Source: Echinometra lucunter (Eukaryota; Echinodermata; Echinoidea; Camarodonta; Echinometridae). From it: 64,000 bases of DNA. Location: contig CM057162.1 in assembly GCA_029962745.1 (NCBI GenBank), forward strand, positions 12,923,387 to 12,987,386. The letters are read 5' to 3'. This document shows, one piece after another, positions 12,500-24,180 of the stretch (position 1 is its first letter; every line of letters begins with the position of its first letter). The notes beneath the pieces were generated by a model. It had not been told where the DNA came from. It ran no database searches and was given only the letters and a program-made list of their open reading frames with translations. Made by a program: the position numbers and the translations under genes.

Positions 12500-13533
12500 T
12501 TCCTGACCCTCCTCAGAATCGTCCCCAATTTTCGTGCACATAATTATGTAGAAAATACAACAGGCTTCCCTGTTTATGAAAATCTCTGTGACGCAAAAAT
12601 TTTTTAATACTTTTTTTTTGAGAATCTCGTGGCTGTAATTTTCACCTCCAGACTCTTTTTCGTCCGGGCTGAGCGTGTGGTGGCTTAATGGGGACGTCGA
12701 TGCGACGATATCATGCGAATCACCACTGTTGCGAAATACTATTTGTACGGCCCCACGTACAGTGCTTTGTGTACTCGTAGTACATGCAATTGCATGAATT
12801 TCACAAACAAGATTGTTACAGGCAAACTTACGACGTGTCTCCCCCTTTTTAGGGGGTTATTTGTAAAATTAAATGGACTTTATTAATGTTTAGTGAGAGT
12901 TGGCTTGACGCTTTAGATTTTAGGCCAGGATTACAGTGATTTTGGTTAAAGTTAGACTGAGAAAAGAGAACAGATTTTTCCCCTCCCCCCTTTTTTTTTA
13001 AAAGAAAGGATCTGTAGATCTAGCTACTTACACGAGTATTTACTGCTGACTAACCATTGATTATAAAAGGGGGAGGATTGCTGAATAGCCCAGGCTATTT
13101 AATTCTTAATTAGGATATACTTTGGAAGAATTATCAAAATTCAAATGCTATTAGGTCTACTAGGCTAGGCCTATAAAATAAAGCCAGGACGAAGTCTTAT
13201 AACAAAGTTGTAGATTTGTGCTTGGTCTGATTATAAAATGTTTGCTAGAAACCAAAGCATATTGATGCCTGTATTATCCGTCTAAATAATTAAGGGAATA
13301 ATTTGTAGCTTATTCATTTTTAAGTATGCTGTATGCAGCACAACACGCTCAGCCTGGACGAAAACATCAGGAGGTGAAAATTACAGCCACAAGATTATAT
13401 AAAAAAAGTAGATCTATTTTTTAAAATTTGCGTCACAGAAATTTTCATGAACAGGGAAGCCTGTTTTATTTTCTACGTAATTATGTGCACAAAAGCTGGG
13501 GTGAGTGGGGTTAATTCTGAGGTGGGTGATGGG
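12500..13533. mobile_element. Element with ~180-bp inverted-repeat arms
   Basis: The arms 12502-12681 and 13340-13531 are imperfect inverted repeats, for example CGTCCGGGCTGAGCGTG against CACGCTCAGCCTGGACG. The roughly 660-bp interior is non-coding. It lies wholly inside the putative intron between 12385 and 13655. A sequence like its outer end (GGTTCCTGACCGTCCTC) recurs near 16640. Confidence 0.7.
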
Positions 13534-13654
13534 ACTTTTAACCTTTTTAAAGACATTTTCATTGACCTTTTTTTTTCTTTACTAAAGTAATGACAGATCT
13601 TTAATTACTTTGCTAAAATTTTCCTAATGCTCATCTTTTTCTCTGTTTTAACAG

Positions 13655-14180
13655 GTTAACACCACCTATACATACCTGCATTGACCTCCATGTGACATTG
13701 ATTTTCAGATGTCATGTTACTTGACCTTGGTGAACGTTCATACATGAAGGATGGATACGTAAGCAAGAAGGACCTGTCATGTAATATTGGTGTTCCACGG
13801 CGATATTTGCGATATTTTGGCTTCACATCGAGGTTTAGATGGATGAATACAAATTCAAGCTAAGGAATAAGATGTCATTCTCCCTTTTTGTCATCATTCG
13901 TTGTCGCTCTCATCATCAAGAAAACTCTAACTTGGATCCAGTCCCCACCTCCCCGGTAGTAACTCCCAAACAATAGTGTCACAATTTAAATTTTCCTTGA
14001 AAAACCTTTAAATGTCTTGTAGGACTTATATAAAATTTAAGTGAGGATGTGTAATTAGAATGTTTTGCATAATTTGGAAAAATGACTGTGATTTGACTCA
14101 AAGGAAATTTGACTCCTGTGACTTCGAAATTATGCGGAGTGAATGACTGGATGAAATAAATTGAAATGCAAATCTCACTG
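13655..14180 (+). other. Possible terminal exon of a short transcript
   Basis: A polypyrimidine tract and AG (13653-13654) form a good acceptor. The block holds the 49-codon frame at 13714-13863 and an AATAAA polyadenylation hexamer at 14155-14160. An alternative donor, GATAC|GTAAGC, occurs at 13758/13759, so the exon might instead end there. The 3' part (14070-14150) resembles the interior of the MITE at 14635-14828 and may be repeat-derived. Confidence 0.3.
13714..13863 (+). CDS. Short open frame, 49 codons, unknown product
   Basis: The frame begins MLLDLGERSYMKDGYVSK and ends RFRWMNTNSS before TAA. I do not recognise a family. It is rich in Arg, Lys and Tyr with no low-complexity run, unlike most frames in this window. 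It lies in the block that follows the acceptor at 13654, downstream of the CpG-richer block at 12.2-12.4 kb. The ATG context is weak, and an earlier overlapping ATG at 13709 gives only 12 codons. It may be noncoding RNA sequence; there is no independent coding evidence. Confidence 0.2.
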   Translation: MLLDLGERSYMKDGYVSKKDLSCNIGVPRRYLRYFGFTSRFRWMNTNSS

Positions 14181-14371
14181 AAGCAGATGTCATTTTATTG
14201 GCATTTTATGTTGTACTGTACATGGCACATGTATTATAGGAAAATGAGATGCGCGAGGGAGCAACAGATCAAAGAAAGGCAAGAGAGGTGAGTGAACAAA
14301 AATTCTGCAGAAAAATAAGGATTTTTGAGTGAGAGGAGGAAGGGAAGGAGGCAGTGAAGGATAGAGCACAT

Positions 14372-14549
14372 CAGGGGTGGACTGGGCTGGGAATGAAATT
14401 GGTGGAATTTTGATGAGGCGGGCCCACTCAACCCGATATCAACTGGCTGATCCAGCTCCCCAAATTCATTCTGTCCAGTGTGAATACCCCCTCCCCCCCC
14501 CCCCCCCCCCAAAAAAAAAAAAAAAATCTCCAATCCCAATCCGCCCCTG
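14372..14549. mobile_element. hAT-type MITE with CAGGGGTGGACTGG end
   Basis: The left end CAGGGGTGGACTGG and right end CCAATCCGCCCCTG are inverted repeats of the CAGGGG class. The interior has a poly-C then poly-A run at 14491-14526. No clean 8-bp target-site duplication was seen. Confidence 0.5.
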
Positions 14550-15235
14550 GTAAAGTGACAGCAAATATTTGGATGATTTTTTTTTTAATTTTTTTTTTTT
14601 TTTAGATTGGTTTTGTTCTTGTGAATACACTGTATACAGTTAACTTTGCAAAAGTCGAATCTATTGGCAGGAATGCCTTTTGGGAGCATAAAAAATAGTT
14701 TGACTTATACAGAATTCGACTTAGGAAATGTAAATAACACGTTTTGTATAGTTTGGTAAAAAAGAAAAAACATTCAAGTTGGGGAAAGTTTGAGTTATGT
14801 GACTTCGAGTTATGCAAAGTTAACTGTATGTTCAAATGATGAGAGAGGAAAGAAGCGAATGAAAGCTAAGGGCCAAGAGTACAAAGGAACAAAAAATATA
14901 GGTGGGCAAAGAGGAAAAGCGACAGCAAAAGTTTTGATTTATTTTTTATTTTTTAAGATTGGTCTTGTTCTAGTAGAGATATGTTCAAAGGAAGAGAGGA
15001 AAAATGTGGATGAAGGTTAAGGGCAAAGAGAACAAAGGAGAAGAAAATATATGTGGGCAAAGAGGAAAAGCGACAGCAAACTTTTGGATTTATTTTTTTA
15101 TTTTTCTTTAGATTGGTTTTCTTCTTGTAAATATACATGTATGTTCAAAGGAAGAGAAAGGAAAGAAGTGAATGAAAGTTAAGGGCAAAGAGAACAAAGG
15201 AGCAGAAAATATAGGTGGGCAAAGGGGGAAAATTA
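14550..15235. repeat. Degenerate tandem array, ~150-160-bp units
   Basis: The phrase GGGCAAAGAGGAAAAGCGAC recurs 151 bp apart (about 14905 and 15056), and a diverged third copy lies near 15218. A partial first unit at 14553-14634 is separated from the rest by a TA-flanked MITE. Short frames through the array are not genes. Confidence 0.8.
14635..14828. mobile_element. TA-flanked MITE with CAGTTAACTTTGCA ends
   Basis: TA at 14635 precedes CAGTTAACTTTGCA, and TGCAAAGTTAACTG precedes TA at 14827. This is a perfect 14-bp terminal inverted repeat with TA duplication, as in Tc1/mariner MITEs. It is inserted in the tandem array, whose other unit shows the comparable uninterrupted ATGTATGTTC. Confidence 0.85.
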
Positions 15236-15486
15236 GGTGTACGTACACAGGGCCATCAATCAATTTTATTTATTTATTCATTCATTTATTTCTTGTGGGC
15301 CCTGGGGACATTTCTAAAAATTGGCTGACAAAGAAAACATCCTCAGCTTTTTCAGGTGCTGCTTGTCCAGATTTTTCTCCTTTTTTCTTTACCTTTCCTA
15401 AGACTTTTTTTTTTTGCATTTCAGGGGTGTTGGTAAAAAAAAAAGGGGGGGCCTTTTTCCCCCAGGTGCACGTAACAAGCTTGACA

Positions 15487-15833
15487 TCCACAAGTCATAC
15501 GGCCCAAGAGTCATACTGCCCATGAGTGATATGGCCCATGAGCTAGGCACTAAACAGTCTTACGAGCTTGACACTACATAAATTTGGCCCACAAGCTTGA
15601 CACTAGGAAAATGAGGTCCACAAGCTTAACACTACGCAGCTAGCTCATTGGCATTATTGGCTTAGTGTTGAGCTTATGGGCATAATTTATGTTGTGTCGA
15701 GCTCGTGGGCCTTGTTCACTTAGTGTCTACAGTAGTTTGTGGACCGTATGACTCTTGGGGTCTATGACTCGTGGACCTTTTTGCAATGTCTGGCTCGTGG
15801 GTCATATAACTCATATGAGCTAAGCTTGTGGGA
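15487..15833. repeat. Foldback minisatellite
   Basis: The left half repeats CCACAAGCTTGACACTA-like units; the right half repeats the same unit in reverse complement (TAGTGTTGAGCTTATGGG and similar). The junction is near 15655. It would fold into a long imperfect hairpin. No gene. Confidence 0.75.
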
Positions 15834-16440
15834 TAACCCCATGTCCCAACCCTTATTCTTATTATTGGGAGGGACTTGTTTCCCTGTCCACCCCTCCCCG
15901 ACTGTCATCCTTTGGTCTGTTAGCCCATGGACTTGACAAAACCCACATGTTTAAAGTGATAGGGCTCTATAAGTGAGCACAAACTTTGCAAAGCATGTCA
16001 AACACATCACAAGTTTAGTTACAAATGTGCAAATGTAATTTGAATCATGATTAGTATTCCACCATATGAATATATTGAGACACATGCATCCAACTATAAC
16101 CAGTGACTACCCTACATTACAAAAATAATTTTTGGATGACGTGAAGATCTCATGATAATCTCGCCCCTCGTTTTTTGACGGAAAATTAAAAGAAATACCC
16201 AGGTACCGAAAGATATTTGACAGGGCAGTAATGCCAACGCTGAAACATACATATGGGACACGGTATTACGTCCGTATCAACACTCACCTGGAGGTCTAGA
16301 TTAACGACGAATCAATGAGAAGAAAACATTGCCTTAAAGATTCCATTAAAAATGATATGATTTTCTCCCAGATACCAAATGATTTTTGCTATTTCATGAG
16401 ATATCCGTAGTAATAAATGCATAAATACGTGGTTGCAGCG
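15834..16440. other. Unannotated spacer
   Basis: No repeat partner or gene recognised. Confidence 0.5.
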
Positions 16441-17044
16441 TTCGGAGTAGACGACGCTCAGCCATCAGTGAGTTGGGACAACTCACGATGGAATTTTCCA
16501 GACACCGTAATAAGGGTATGACGTCATGCAGCATGCGACCTTTCGACCCGTTGACCAATCAGAGCGCCGTATTCTCGCTCATGCCAGAAACTCGCTGTTT
16601 GCCATGCTGTGAGTTGTACATGTCCGTATATTTTCTTGGTTCCTGACCGTCCTCAAAAACGAAACATAATGGTTTAGGCTCATTTTCAAGAAGATTAGTG
16701 AAGCTACAAGCCCATTACAAAATTTTAATGACGCAAGTAATATAAGGTATGTTTATGGGTCGTCAAAGACACATGAATGAAAAGCATTTCGAAGGCAATA
16801 TGTCAGCGTGATTTTCAGCTTTGTGATATAAGATTTGATTCTGAAACAAAGATATTTAAAATCTTTGTTTCTTCTTCTTTATATAGATACCAAATTCGTG
16901 GGCAAAACATAACAGGATTCTTTAAGAACGCCGATTTACCAAACCCTTGCACTCTCATGAATATTCATGACCTCGGAAAAGCCATGAATACGAGCTGAAT
17001 AAATACGTGCGAATTATCGTGCGTGGCGATCTGACTGCTGCGCC
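16441..17044 (+). promoter_or_regulatory. CpG-richer block with CRE and CCAAT box
   Basis: Contains the full palindromic CRE TGACGTCA (16519-16526) and a CCAAT box in GACCAATCAGAGCG (16555-16559), in a stretch with raised CpG. A perfect 11-bp-stem hairpin lies at 16843-16871. A 118-codon frame begins at 17045, but it runs into degenerate repeat units. Binding and promoter activity are inferred from motif matches only, and the block could instead be repeat-derived. Confidence 0.3.
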
Positions 17045-17760
17045 ATGTTTTATTGGCTTTCTTTCAACAAGATCATTGCTAGTCTAGAGTGTGAACAGAG
17101 TCTGAGTTCAAGTCCTGAACTTATCCCCCAAGAACCCATTCCCAAGGCCATGTGTCTACTCTGCTGCTACTTCAGTCAACCCAGGCTAGACCCAGTGAAC
17201 AAAACATCCCTAACAGTCAAAGAAGATGTGTTCCCATTAGCAGAAAGGAAAGTTTTCGCTTTTAATCTGATCTTTACTTCAGAAAAAACATGGGTTCAAA
17301 CTTCAGAGATGGAGAATTCTCAAAAAAGATGTTTTTTTAATCAGACAGGGAAACAGGGTTTTAGTTCAAGGAGACTCCATTCTCAAGGTCAGCTATGCTG
17401 ATCTGTCTCCTACTGAGCTGCTGTTCGGTCATCTCATGGGAGACTCAATCAGCAAAACAGCAATTAATAATCGGAAAGACTTGTTCTCACCAGCCCAAAT
17501 AAATTCAGACTGAGAAATTAGACTGATCATGCCCTTCTGAAGAAAAAACAGTTAAGAGCTCCAAGTTTACCCGGTCCATTAGCCCAAAGTTGAGCAATCT
17601 CCACTTGAACAAGGAGTTAATTTGAGTTACGAGATGGCGGATTAAACCAGCAATTCAGCAAATACCAGCCCATCACATGGAAAAGCCGAGTTAACTGGGG
17701 TTAAATAAGCTATGCTTGTGATGGGACTCCCCTTCATAAGATCATGGTTTTGGCTCATGA
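17045..17760. repeat. Degenerate tandem units of ~250 bp
   Basis: Phrases such as CATTCCCAAGGCCATGTG (about 17137) and CATTCTCAAGGTCAGCTATG (about 17380) recur about 240 bp apart with similar following sequence, including CTGCTGCTACTTC against GAGCTGCTGTTC. The 118-codon frame at 17045-17401 crosses these units. I cannot identify its product, and it may be chance. Confidence 0.4.
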
Positions 17761-18080
17761 TGATGAGCCTTACAAACAGATGGATTACAAATATGGAAAA
17801 ATAAATATAGCAGGAGTTATATATTGCAGGGGTTATATGCCAGTGTATATAATTGGTGGATGTTTTGATTGATTGTGATACTAGTACTTTATTTAATTTA
17901 GAGCTTTTGGGAAGGATAACAACTTTATAGAAATAAATTGCCTAATTTGGGCCCTTGAAGGGCAGTAGATAAACATCAGTGATGGTTGAAATATCCAAAA
18001 GTTTTCTTCTTGAAACTCTGTGTATATCCTTTTTAGGAGTTTGCTTCTTCAGTTGTTTCTATTCTGGATTTCATATCAGT

Positions 18081-18269
18081 ATTATCATCATCATCATTAT
18101 AATCATCATCATCATCACCATCATCTCCATCATCATCACTATCATCATCATCATCATCATCATCGTCATCGTCATCTTCGTCATCGTCATCATCTTCGTC
18201 ATCGTCGTCATCATCATCATCATCATCGTCATTATCATTATCTTCGTCATCGTCATCATCATCAACATT
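18081..18269. repeat. (TCA)n microsatellite with TCG interruptions
   Basis: About 190 bp of TCATCA with TCGTCA interruptions. All overlapping frames are Ile, His or Met runs. Confidence 0.95.
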
Positions 18270-18340
18270 AAATGTGGGTTCAAGTTTTAGTGATTTTCTG
18301 TGTAAACTGTTACTCTAGGTTCAGTTTGTCAACAACAGTT

Positions 18341-18407
18341 TTTCTTTTTCATTTTGTTTTGTTTGGTTTACTTTGGTTTGGTTTGGTTTTGTTTTGTTTT
18401 GTTTTGT

Positions 18408-18438
<31 letters not shown>
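18341..18438. repeat. (GTTTT)n microsatellite
   Basis: Pentanucleotide GTTTT repeats with GGTTT variants. Confidence 0.9.
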
Positions 18439-19475
18439 ATTCCTAATCATATTGAGGTTTACTTTACTTTAAGATCATCTTCACCTTGTGTGAATGTCCA
18501 TGTGTTTTTTGAAAAGGGCTTTCAGAGGAGACCCCCTTCCATATCTCAAGCTATCTTCATAATATTATCATCATATGAAATTCAGTGTGTTAATCGGCTT
18601 TGAATTTTCACTTGCTATCTACATTTACGTCTTTGAATTTGATGACAAACACACATAAGTTTATAGCAAGATTAACCTCACCTTGTGTGAAAGTACATGC
18701 ACTGTCTTATGGGTTTCAGCAAGGGGCATTGCTAGACCATTTTTAATGTGGGGAGGGGGCGGGGGTGTGGGGCCAAACTTACTGACAAGGTTAATCACAT
18801 GTTTGTTTGTTTTTCTTTCCGGTAAGCAAAAAAAAAATGGGGGATTCACTTTTTTAGATTTGTCAAGTTCCTGAGAAAATGTTGAATATTTCTAGCAGAA
18901 ATCTGCAGTGGGGGTTGTCACACCCTTTTTTGGTAAGCTTTTAAAAAAAATGTCATCAAGATATAAAAAAATGATTTTTGCCAGCAGATAATTTTCAGTG
19001 GGGGTTGTCATGCCCTCCACACCCCTTCCCATCAAGCAATGCTCCCGCTTTCAGAGGAAGCTCTTTCACCCCTCAAGCTGTTTTGGATTGCTTCCTGTAA
19101 TCTTCGGGCCACCGAGGGCTCACTACAGTAATGCCAAAGCTCTCTCCAATTTCTGAAAGCATTTTGGTTTTGAGACGATTAACTCGGAGTTGGATGGCCG
19201 ATCAAGATAACATGATTGATGGAAACCTTGTTATAAGCGCACTGTTAAATTGTATGCTGCTATGCTTTGAAAATAAATGGTGTGATCAGATTCTTGCAGA
19301 ATTTCAGAGTCCTTTTTTTATTTTTCGCTTTTCAAAATGGTCAAGTTCAAGTACATAGAAATGTCTTCAAAATGACGTCTACATGTAGATAATGACAATG
19401 TTTTGGGGGTTTTTTAAAATTATTTTCTTATACTCGGTTTTTCTATCTTGTTCTGTTTGTTACAATAACCTGATC
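18439..19475. other. Unannotated spacer
   Basis: Contains several C- and G-rich tracts and a repeated phrase CAGTGGGGGTTGTCA (about 18907 and 18991), suggesting decayed repeats. No gene is supported. Confidence 0.45.
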
Positions 19476-19489
19476 GGGGGGGGGGGGGG

Positions 19490-19615
19490 GGGGGTGTAAC
19501 ATAAAAAATACAATCAATCTTACGATTGATATCAATCGTAAGTTTATGGCAGACCATATACTAAAGAGATACAATTGATTGTAAGATTGATTCTATCTCT
19601 TTATGTTACACCCCC
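19490..19615. mobile_element. Palindromic GGGGGTGTAACAT element, copy 1
   Basis: Starts within a 19-base G run, reads GTGTAACATAAA, and ends TTTATGTTACACCCCC. The interior contains inverted CAATCTTACGATTG and CAATCGTAAG segments. A copy lies at 38663-38788. Confidence 0.75.
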
Positions 19616-19954
19616 TTGTTGTAATTATTTGTAAATATTGTAATTTTTCTTGATTTTGGTTTTATGATTCAATGAAACATACAAATATTTTTAAAAAAGA
19701 TAATGACAATGCTAATAGTGGCCACTGTTGTATGGCTGTCATGCTTGTCACACTGTAGGTCTAATGCTTGTGGCATTTCAACATTATTACCCCCATCATT
19801 AAAAAAGCATGTTTCTTGTTCCTACCTACTCCAAATTTTTTAGGCTGCCTTGATTTTTTATTTATTTATTTTTTTAAATGATGGACCCTATTACTAGAGT
19901 GATGGGGTGACAATAAAAAAAACCTGAGTTTTGCACAATTACTAACATACAATA

Positions 19955-20305
19955 CTGTTTAGGGCTGTTTCCCCCGGATGACTCCATCTCAAAGCCCTTA
20001 TGATGACATGAGATTCTCAATGCTTTACTTTCAGCGGAAGATACTGAATTAATGTATGACAGAACATTAATACTGAATTATGTGTATGACATCTACACTT
20101 ATACCAATAAAGTTTGTCTCATTCCCTTTGCACCCCCCCCCCCTCCCCATGTGAAACATGAACTAAGTTCCATTTAATTTCAGAACGTGTTTCCCTTGCT
20201 CCTCCATTTCTGTGTCTTTCTTCCGCTGAAAGTAAAGCATTGAGAATCTCATGTCATCATAAGGGCTTTGAGATGGAGTCACCCAGGGGAAACAGCCCTA
20301 AACAG
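19955..20305. mobile_element. Foldback with two 86-bp arms
   Basis: The arms 19955-20040 and 20220-20305 are nearly perfect inverted repeats, starting CTGTTTAGGGCTGTTTCCCC and ending with its complement. The loop is about 180 bp and non-coding. Confidence 0.8.
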
Positions 20306-22441
20306 GTGTAAAAGATACACCCTCGTTCACACAAGATACGCTATACAATTTCATACCCATGGAAACCTTACTCTTTGTTTGAAACAACTATTTGTGGGTT
20401 TGCTCTGTTCCAAATGAGATTTCCTTTTTTGTACCAGCTAGTCATTACCCATGGATAAAAAAATTGAATAAAAAATTTTTGTTTATGAGAATTTCTGTTG
20501 GGTGTGCTATAAAAATGAAAGACATCCTTTTCGAAAGTTACTGCTTTATATTTAGTTTTTTTTACGGGTGCTATTTTAGAGCATCAGCACTAAATACCTT
20601 CACGTTTCTTTTTTTAATGATATGCTATGTCATATGATGTATTGTAATGATTAGTTGATAAGTGATTAGAAATATCTTCTCTGAACCACACTGAAACATT
20701 TTACAGGGAAAACGGAGGTTTGAAAACCATTTTCTACAAAATCGTGTTAAAAAATCAGTCAATAGCTTATATGTGCATGTATCAAAACAAAACCAAAAAA
20801 AAAAAAATGTCAAATTGGGTGGGGGTTATTGTTAGTGTTACATGGGTAGTAACAGTGCCGCAAGGGAGGAGTTTTGCATGATGAACAAAGCCTTAAAGCC
20901 TAATGTGCAGAAAAAATCTTCACATATCTCCCACTTACTCATAGTTGTGTTTACCACTTTGAATCATTTTTACTTGTATAATTTTTATGTTGTGCTTTTT
21001 ATTTGTACATACAAAATACATCAGATTTTGGATGCAACTTTGACTATGAGCTAATAACCCTTATGAATTTCAATTTCTTTACCAGTATTTCCTTTACATA
21101 ACATTCATATTACTTTGTTTATGTCCACTTCAGCTTTACCTGTGATGCAACTGTTTCTTTATGCGTTGTTTCCTGTATAAAATTCTACTGCTTATGCAGT
21201 GTTTTCTCTCGTCTAAAAGGGGCCTAGAGATACTGTCAAAACCTTAACCCAGAACTCAAGAAACAGTGGTCCACAAAAGAAACCTGATCCGTCTCTGTAC
21301 TCTTCTGCCGTTTGTCATCCCCCTTGCAAATAGGCACCGGCGTGAAATATTTTCTTTCTCCGCAAATCTCCCTTAAATGCGCGCCTAATGCGCATCTCTC
21401 ATCGGCGATGGCGTTGCCCCTGGCAACGGAGGACTAACAGGGGCACATCCTGTTTGGATGTGCTTCGTTCTTGGCCTAACATCAGTGAGAAGGATATCAA
21501 GAAGCGAGAGTTTGTTTGACTGCAAGACATGTCTGTATTTGCTCGTTTTTGAAATTCAACCCATCTACAGGATGTATGTCATCTGTTTTCCAAATGCATG
21601 GACTCCCACCATTTATTGGGTCATACGTTATAATCTGAGTGTATCTAGAGTTTTAAATCATGAACTCTATGTACTTTTGCTAGAACTTAATCCTCTGTGC
21701 TCATTATTTGATTCTCCACCATTGAAAATTCTGTCTCTAAATCTTTCGTAAAATAGAATTACTCAATTAAATGTTATGATATAGAGTATAGAATGTCATA
21801 GATGGAACAGATAATGATTACAGTACCACCCCTTTCCCATTACTAATCAGTTGCATTCTCATTTCCATCCCAATTTGGTGTATCCGCCCCCCCCCCCCCC
21901 CCCCCTCATTGGAATCATGAAAATTCATTATTTTGATATACTCTTTTTAAATTCAAACAAAAATGTGTATAGTGCGTGTGTGTGTGTGTGTGCACATTAT
22001 CTGTGGCAGTGTTATTTCATAAGTTGTTACACCTGGGTCCTAGTCTGTCTTCAGGCTTTTGGGTAGTGGGGGACACCTCCCCTCCCCCCTCCCTTATTTC
22101 CTCATCATCCCTGATATACCTTATTATCAATACACCTGTCTGGACTTCATGCGTTGAATATGTACATTTGAAGTTTAGCTGTAGGCTTTAATGCACATGT
22201 ACTGTGTGTAACTGCTTCTGCACTTTACAGAAAAAAACAAGGAAACACAAACATTAATTTTCATAAATTTATTCGTTCAGTTTATTGAAATAAAACTGAA
22301 GAACATGCAGCTCCAAAATATACATTAAATCGTTTGATTTACACATTTAAAAGCGATGTGAACCCACAAGTTGTACTTGAACCCAGTGACTGGATTCTCT
22401 AATACCTGTACAGGGGCCACCAAGTTCCAGTCACCAACAGG
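20306..22441. other. Unannotated region
   Basis: No gene supported. A modest CpG-rich stretch occurs at 21330-21440. Homopolymer C (21885-21905) and a GT run (21978-21992) are present. Frames of 70-97 codons here show no family resemblance. Confidence 0.45.
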
Positions 22442-22857
22442 TTAATACATTTGTGACAGGAATTATTTAAAGCCTAATTTGAGCAGCTTTTATTCTTCAA
22501 ATTGGCAACACCAACATTTTTATTTTATTGCTACATTTTTCTTATAAAACGTCATGTATCTGAAATGAATATAAATTGACAGGAATTACGATGAGAAGTC
22601 AAAAAGTTGCCAATTTGCTGGGGAAAACGGTGATTTTAAACTTTCTATCACATTGCCAATTTAAGGATTTTAATGCTTATTTTCCTTTAAAAAAATTTCA
22701 GCATCAAACAATGAATATTGACGCAACCAAAATGGGCACAGTTTGTGTAGAATTTTTTGCTCTTTCTGCTCATGTATTTGGTATAATTTTTAGGGCTCTG
22801 CATCAAAAGTTATTAGGTCAAACCACAAAATGTGGACCTCTGTCACGAATCGGTTAA
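22442..22857 (-). mobile_element. TTAA MITE family I, copy C
   Basis: TTAA at both ends, with mutated left terminus TACATTTGTGACAG and right terminus CTGTCACGAATCGG. The 93-codon frame (22576-22857) recurs as similar translations in copies E and G, so it reflects the repeat. Confidence 0.85.
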
Positions 22858-23109
22858 GAGCACTATTTACATGTATAGATAACACAATTATTATTATATT
22901 ATATCATTCTTTGCAGCTCCAACACTTCCCTGTGACAAAATATTGTGAGACATTTCTGACAAAGAGAATAATTTCAAATGTTGTCATGGTGATTCTTTTG
23001 GAGATGTGATTTATTTTGACTGAGTGTGTAAGTGGGTGTTTCCTTTTTGCTATTGCAATGATGATTATTGTGGACATTGAACAAATGTGCTCCCACTATT
23101 GATTGTTTC

Positions 23110-23111
<2 letters not shown>

Positions 23112-23157
<46 letters not shown>

Positions 23158-23438
23158 GAACAAGATATAGAACAGAATGAAGAGAGAGAAACAGACCTAT
23201 GTAGAATAACCAACAAACAAAAAGTGAAAGTAATCCTTTTTTCAAAGACCAGTCTTATTATATGTGTGAGGGGAAGGAAGACCTGAAGACTAACATTTTC
23301 AAGAGTGAGGCAGACACACAGAAAGATGAATAGAGAGAGAGAGAGAGAGAGAGAGAGAGCTAGAGGGGGGGGATGGGAGAGGAACAATCGTGAGAGAGGG
23401 AGAACAATCATGAGAGGGGGAGAGAGAGAGAGAGAGAG
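23112..23438. repeat. Cluster of (GA)n microsatellites
   Basis: GA runs at 23112-23153, 23331-23359 and 23419-23438, separated by purine-rich sequence. The 167-codon minus frame is Leu/Ser low-complexity. Confidence 0.9.
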
Positions 23439-23500
23439 AATGCACTTTGAATAGTATAGGTAAAAGAAATACATCAAACTTGAGGGGAGAGAGAAAGAAA

Positions 23501-24000
23501 NNNNNNNNNNNNNNNNNNNNNNNNNNNNNNNNNNNNNNNNNNNNNNNNNNNNNNNNNNNNNNNNNNNNNNNNNNNNNNNNNNNNNNNNNNNNNNNNNNNN
23601 NNNNNNNNNNNNNNNNNNNNNNNNNNNNNNNNNNNNNNNNNNNNNNNNNNNNNNNNNNNNNNNNNNNNNNNNNNNNNNNNNNNNNNNNNNNNNNNNNNNN
23701 NNNNNNNNNNNNNNNNNNNNNNNNNNNNNNNNNNNNNNNNNNNNNNNNNNNNNNNNNNNNNNNNNNNNNNNNNNNNNNNNNNNNNNNNNNNNNNNNNNNN
23801 NNNNNNNNNNNNNNNNNNNNNNNNNNNNNNNNNNNNNNNNNNNNNNNNNNNNNNNNNNNNNNNNNNNNNNNNNNNNNNNNNNNNNNNNNNNNNNNNNNNN
23901 NNNNNNNNNNNNNNNNNNNNNNNNNNNNNNNNNNNNNNNNNNNNNNNNNNNNNNNNNNNNNNNNNNNNNNNNNNNNNNNNNNNNNNNNNNNNNNNNNNNN
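23501..24000. other. Assembly gap (500 N)
   Basis: Exactly 500 unresolved bases, flanked on the left by GA-rich repeat and on the right by an ATAATA run. Confidence 1.
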
Positions 24001-24017
24001 ATAATAATAATACGATG

Positions 24018-24180
24018 AACTGACTAGTTTGGGGGGTCATTAGATTGACTTTCAAGGTCAAAAAGTTCAATGAATACATAAAAACATCTTGTTCTCTCAT
24101 AACTTCTTCAGAACTGATTGGTGGAACAACTTCAGAGTTGGCTCAAGTGTGCACATGAGAAGGACAATGATACTTAGATC
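24018..24180. repeat. Unit related to the 28.2-28.9 kb array
   Basis: Shares phrases with the array at 28.3 kb, for example AATACATAAAAAC and AACTGATTG followed by a CTTCAGA...TTGGCTCA segment. It is probably a lone diverged unit. Confidence 0.6.

Noticed and set aside
22576..22857. 93-codon frame with relatives at 57142-57384 and 60129-60383
   Set aside because: All three are readings of family I MITE copies; similarity reflects the repeat, and other copies break the frame.
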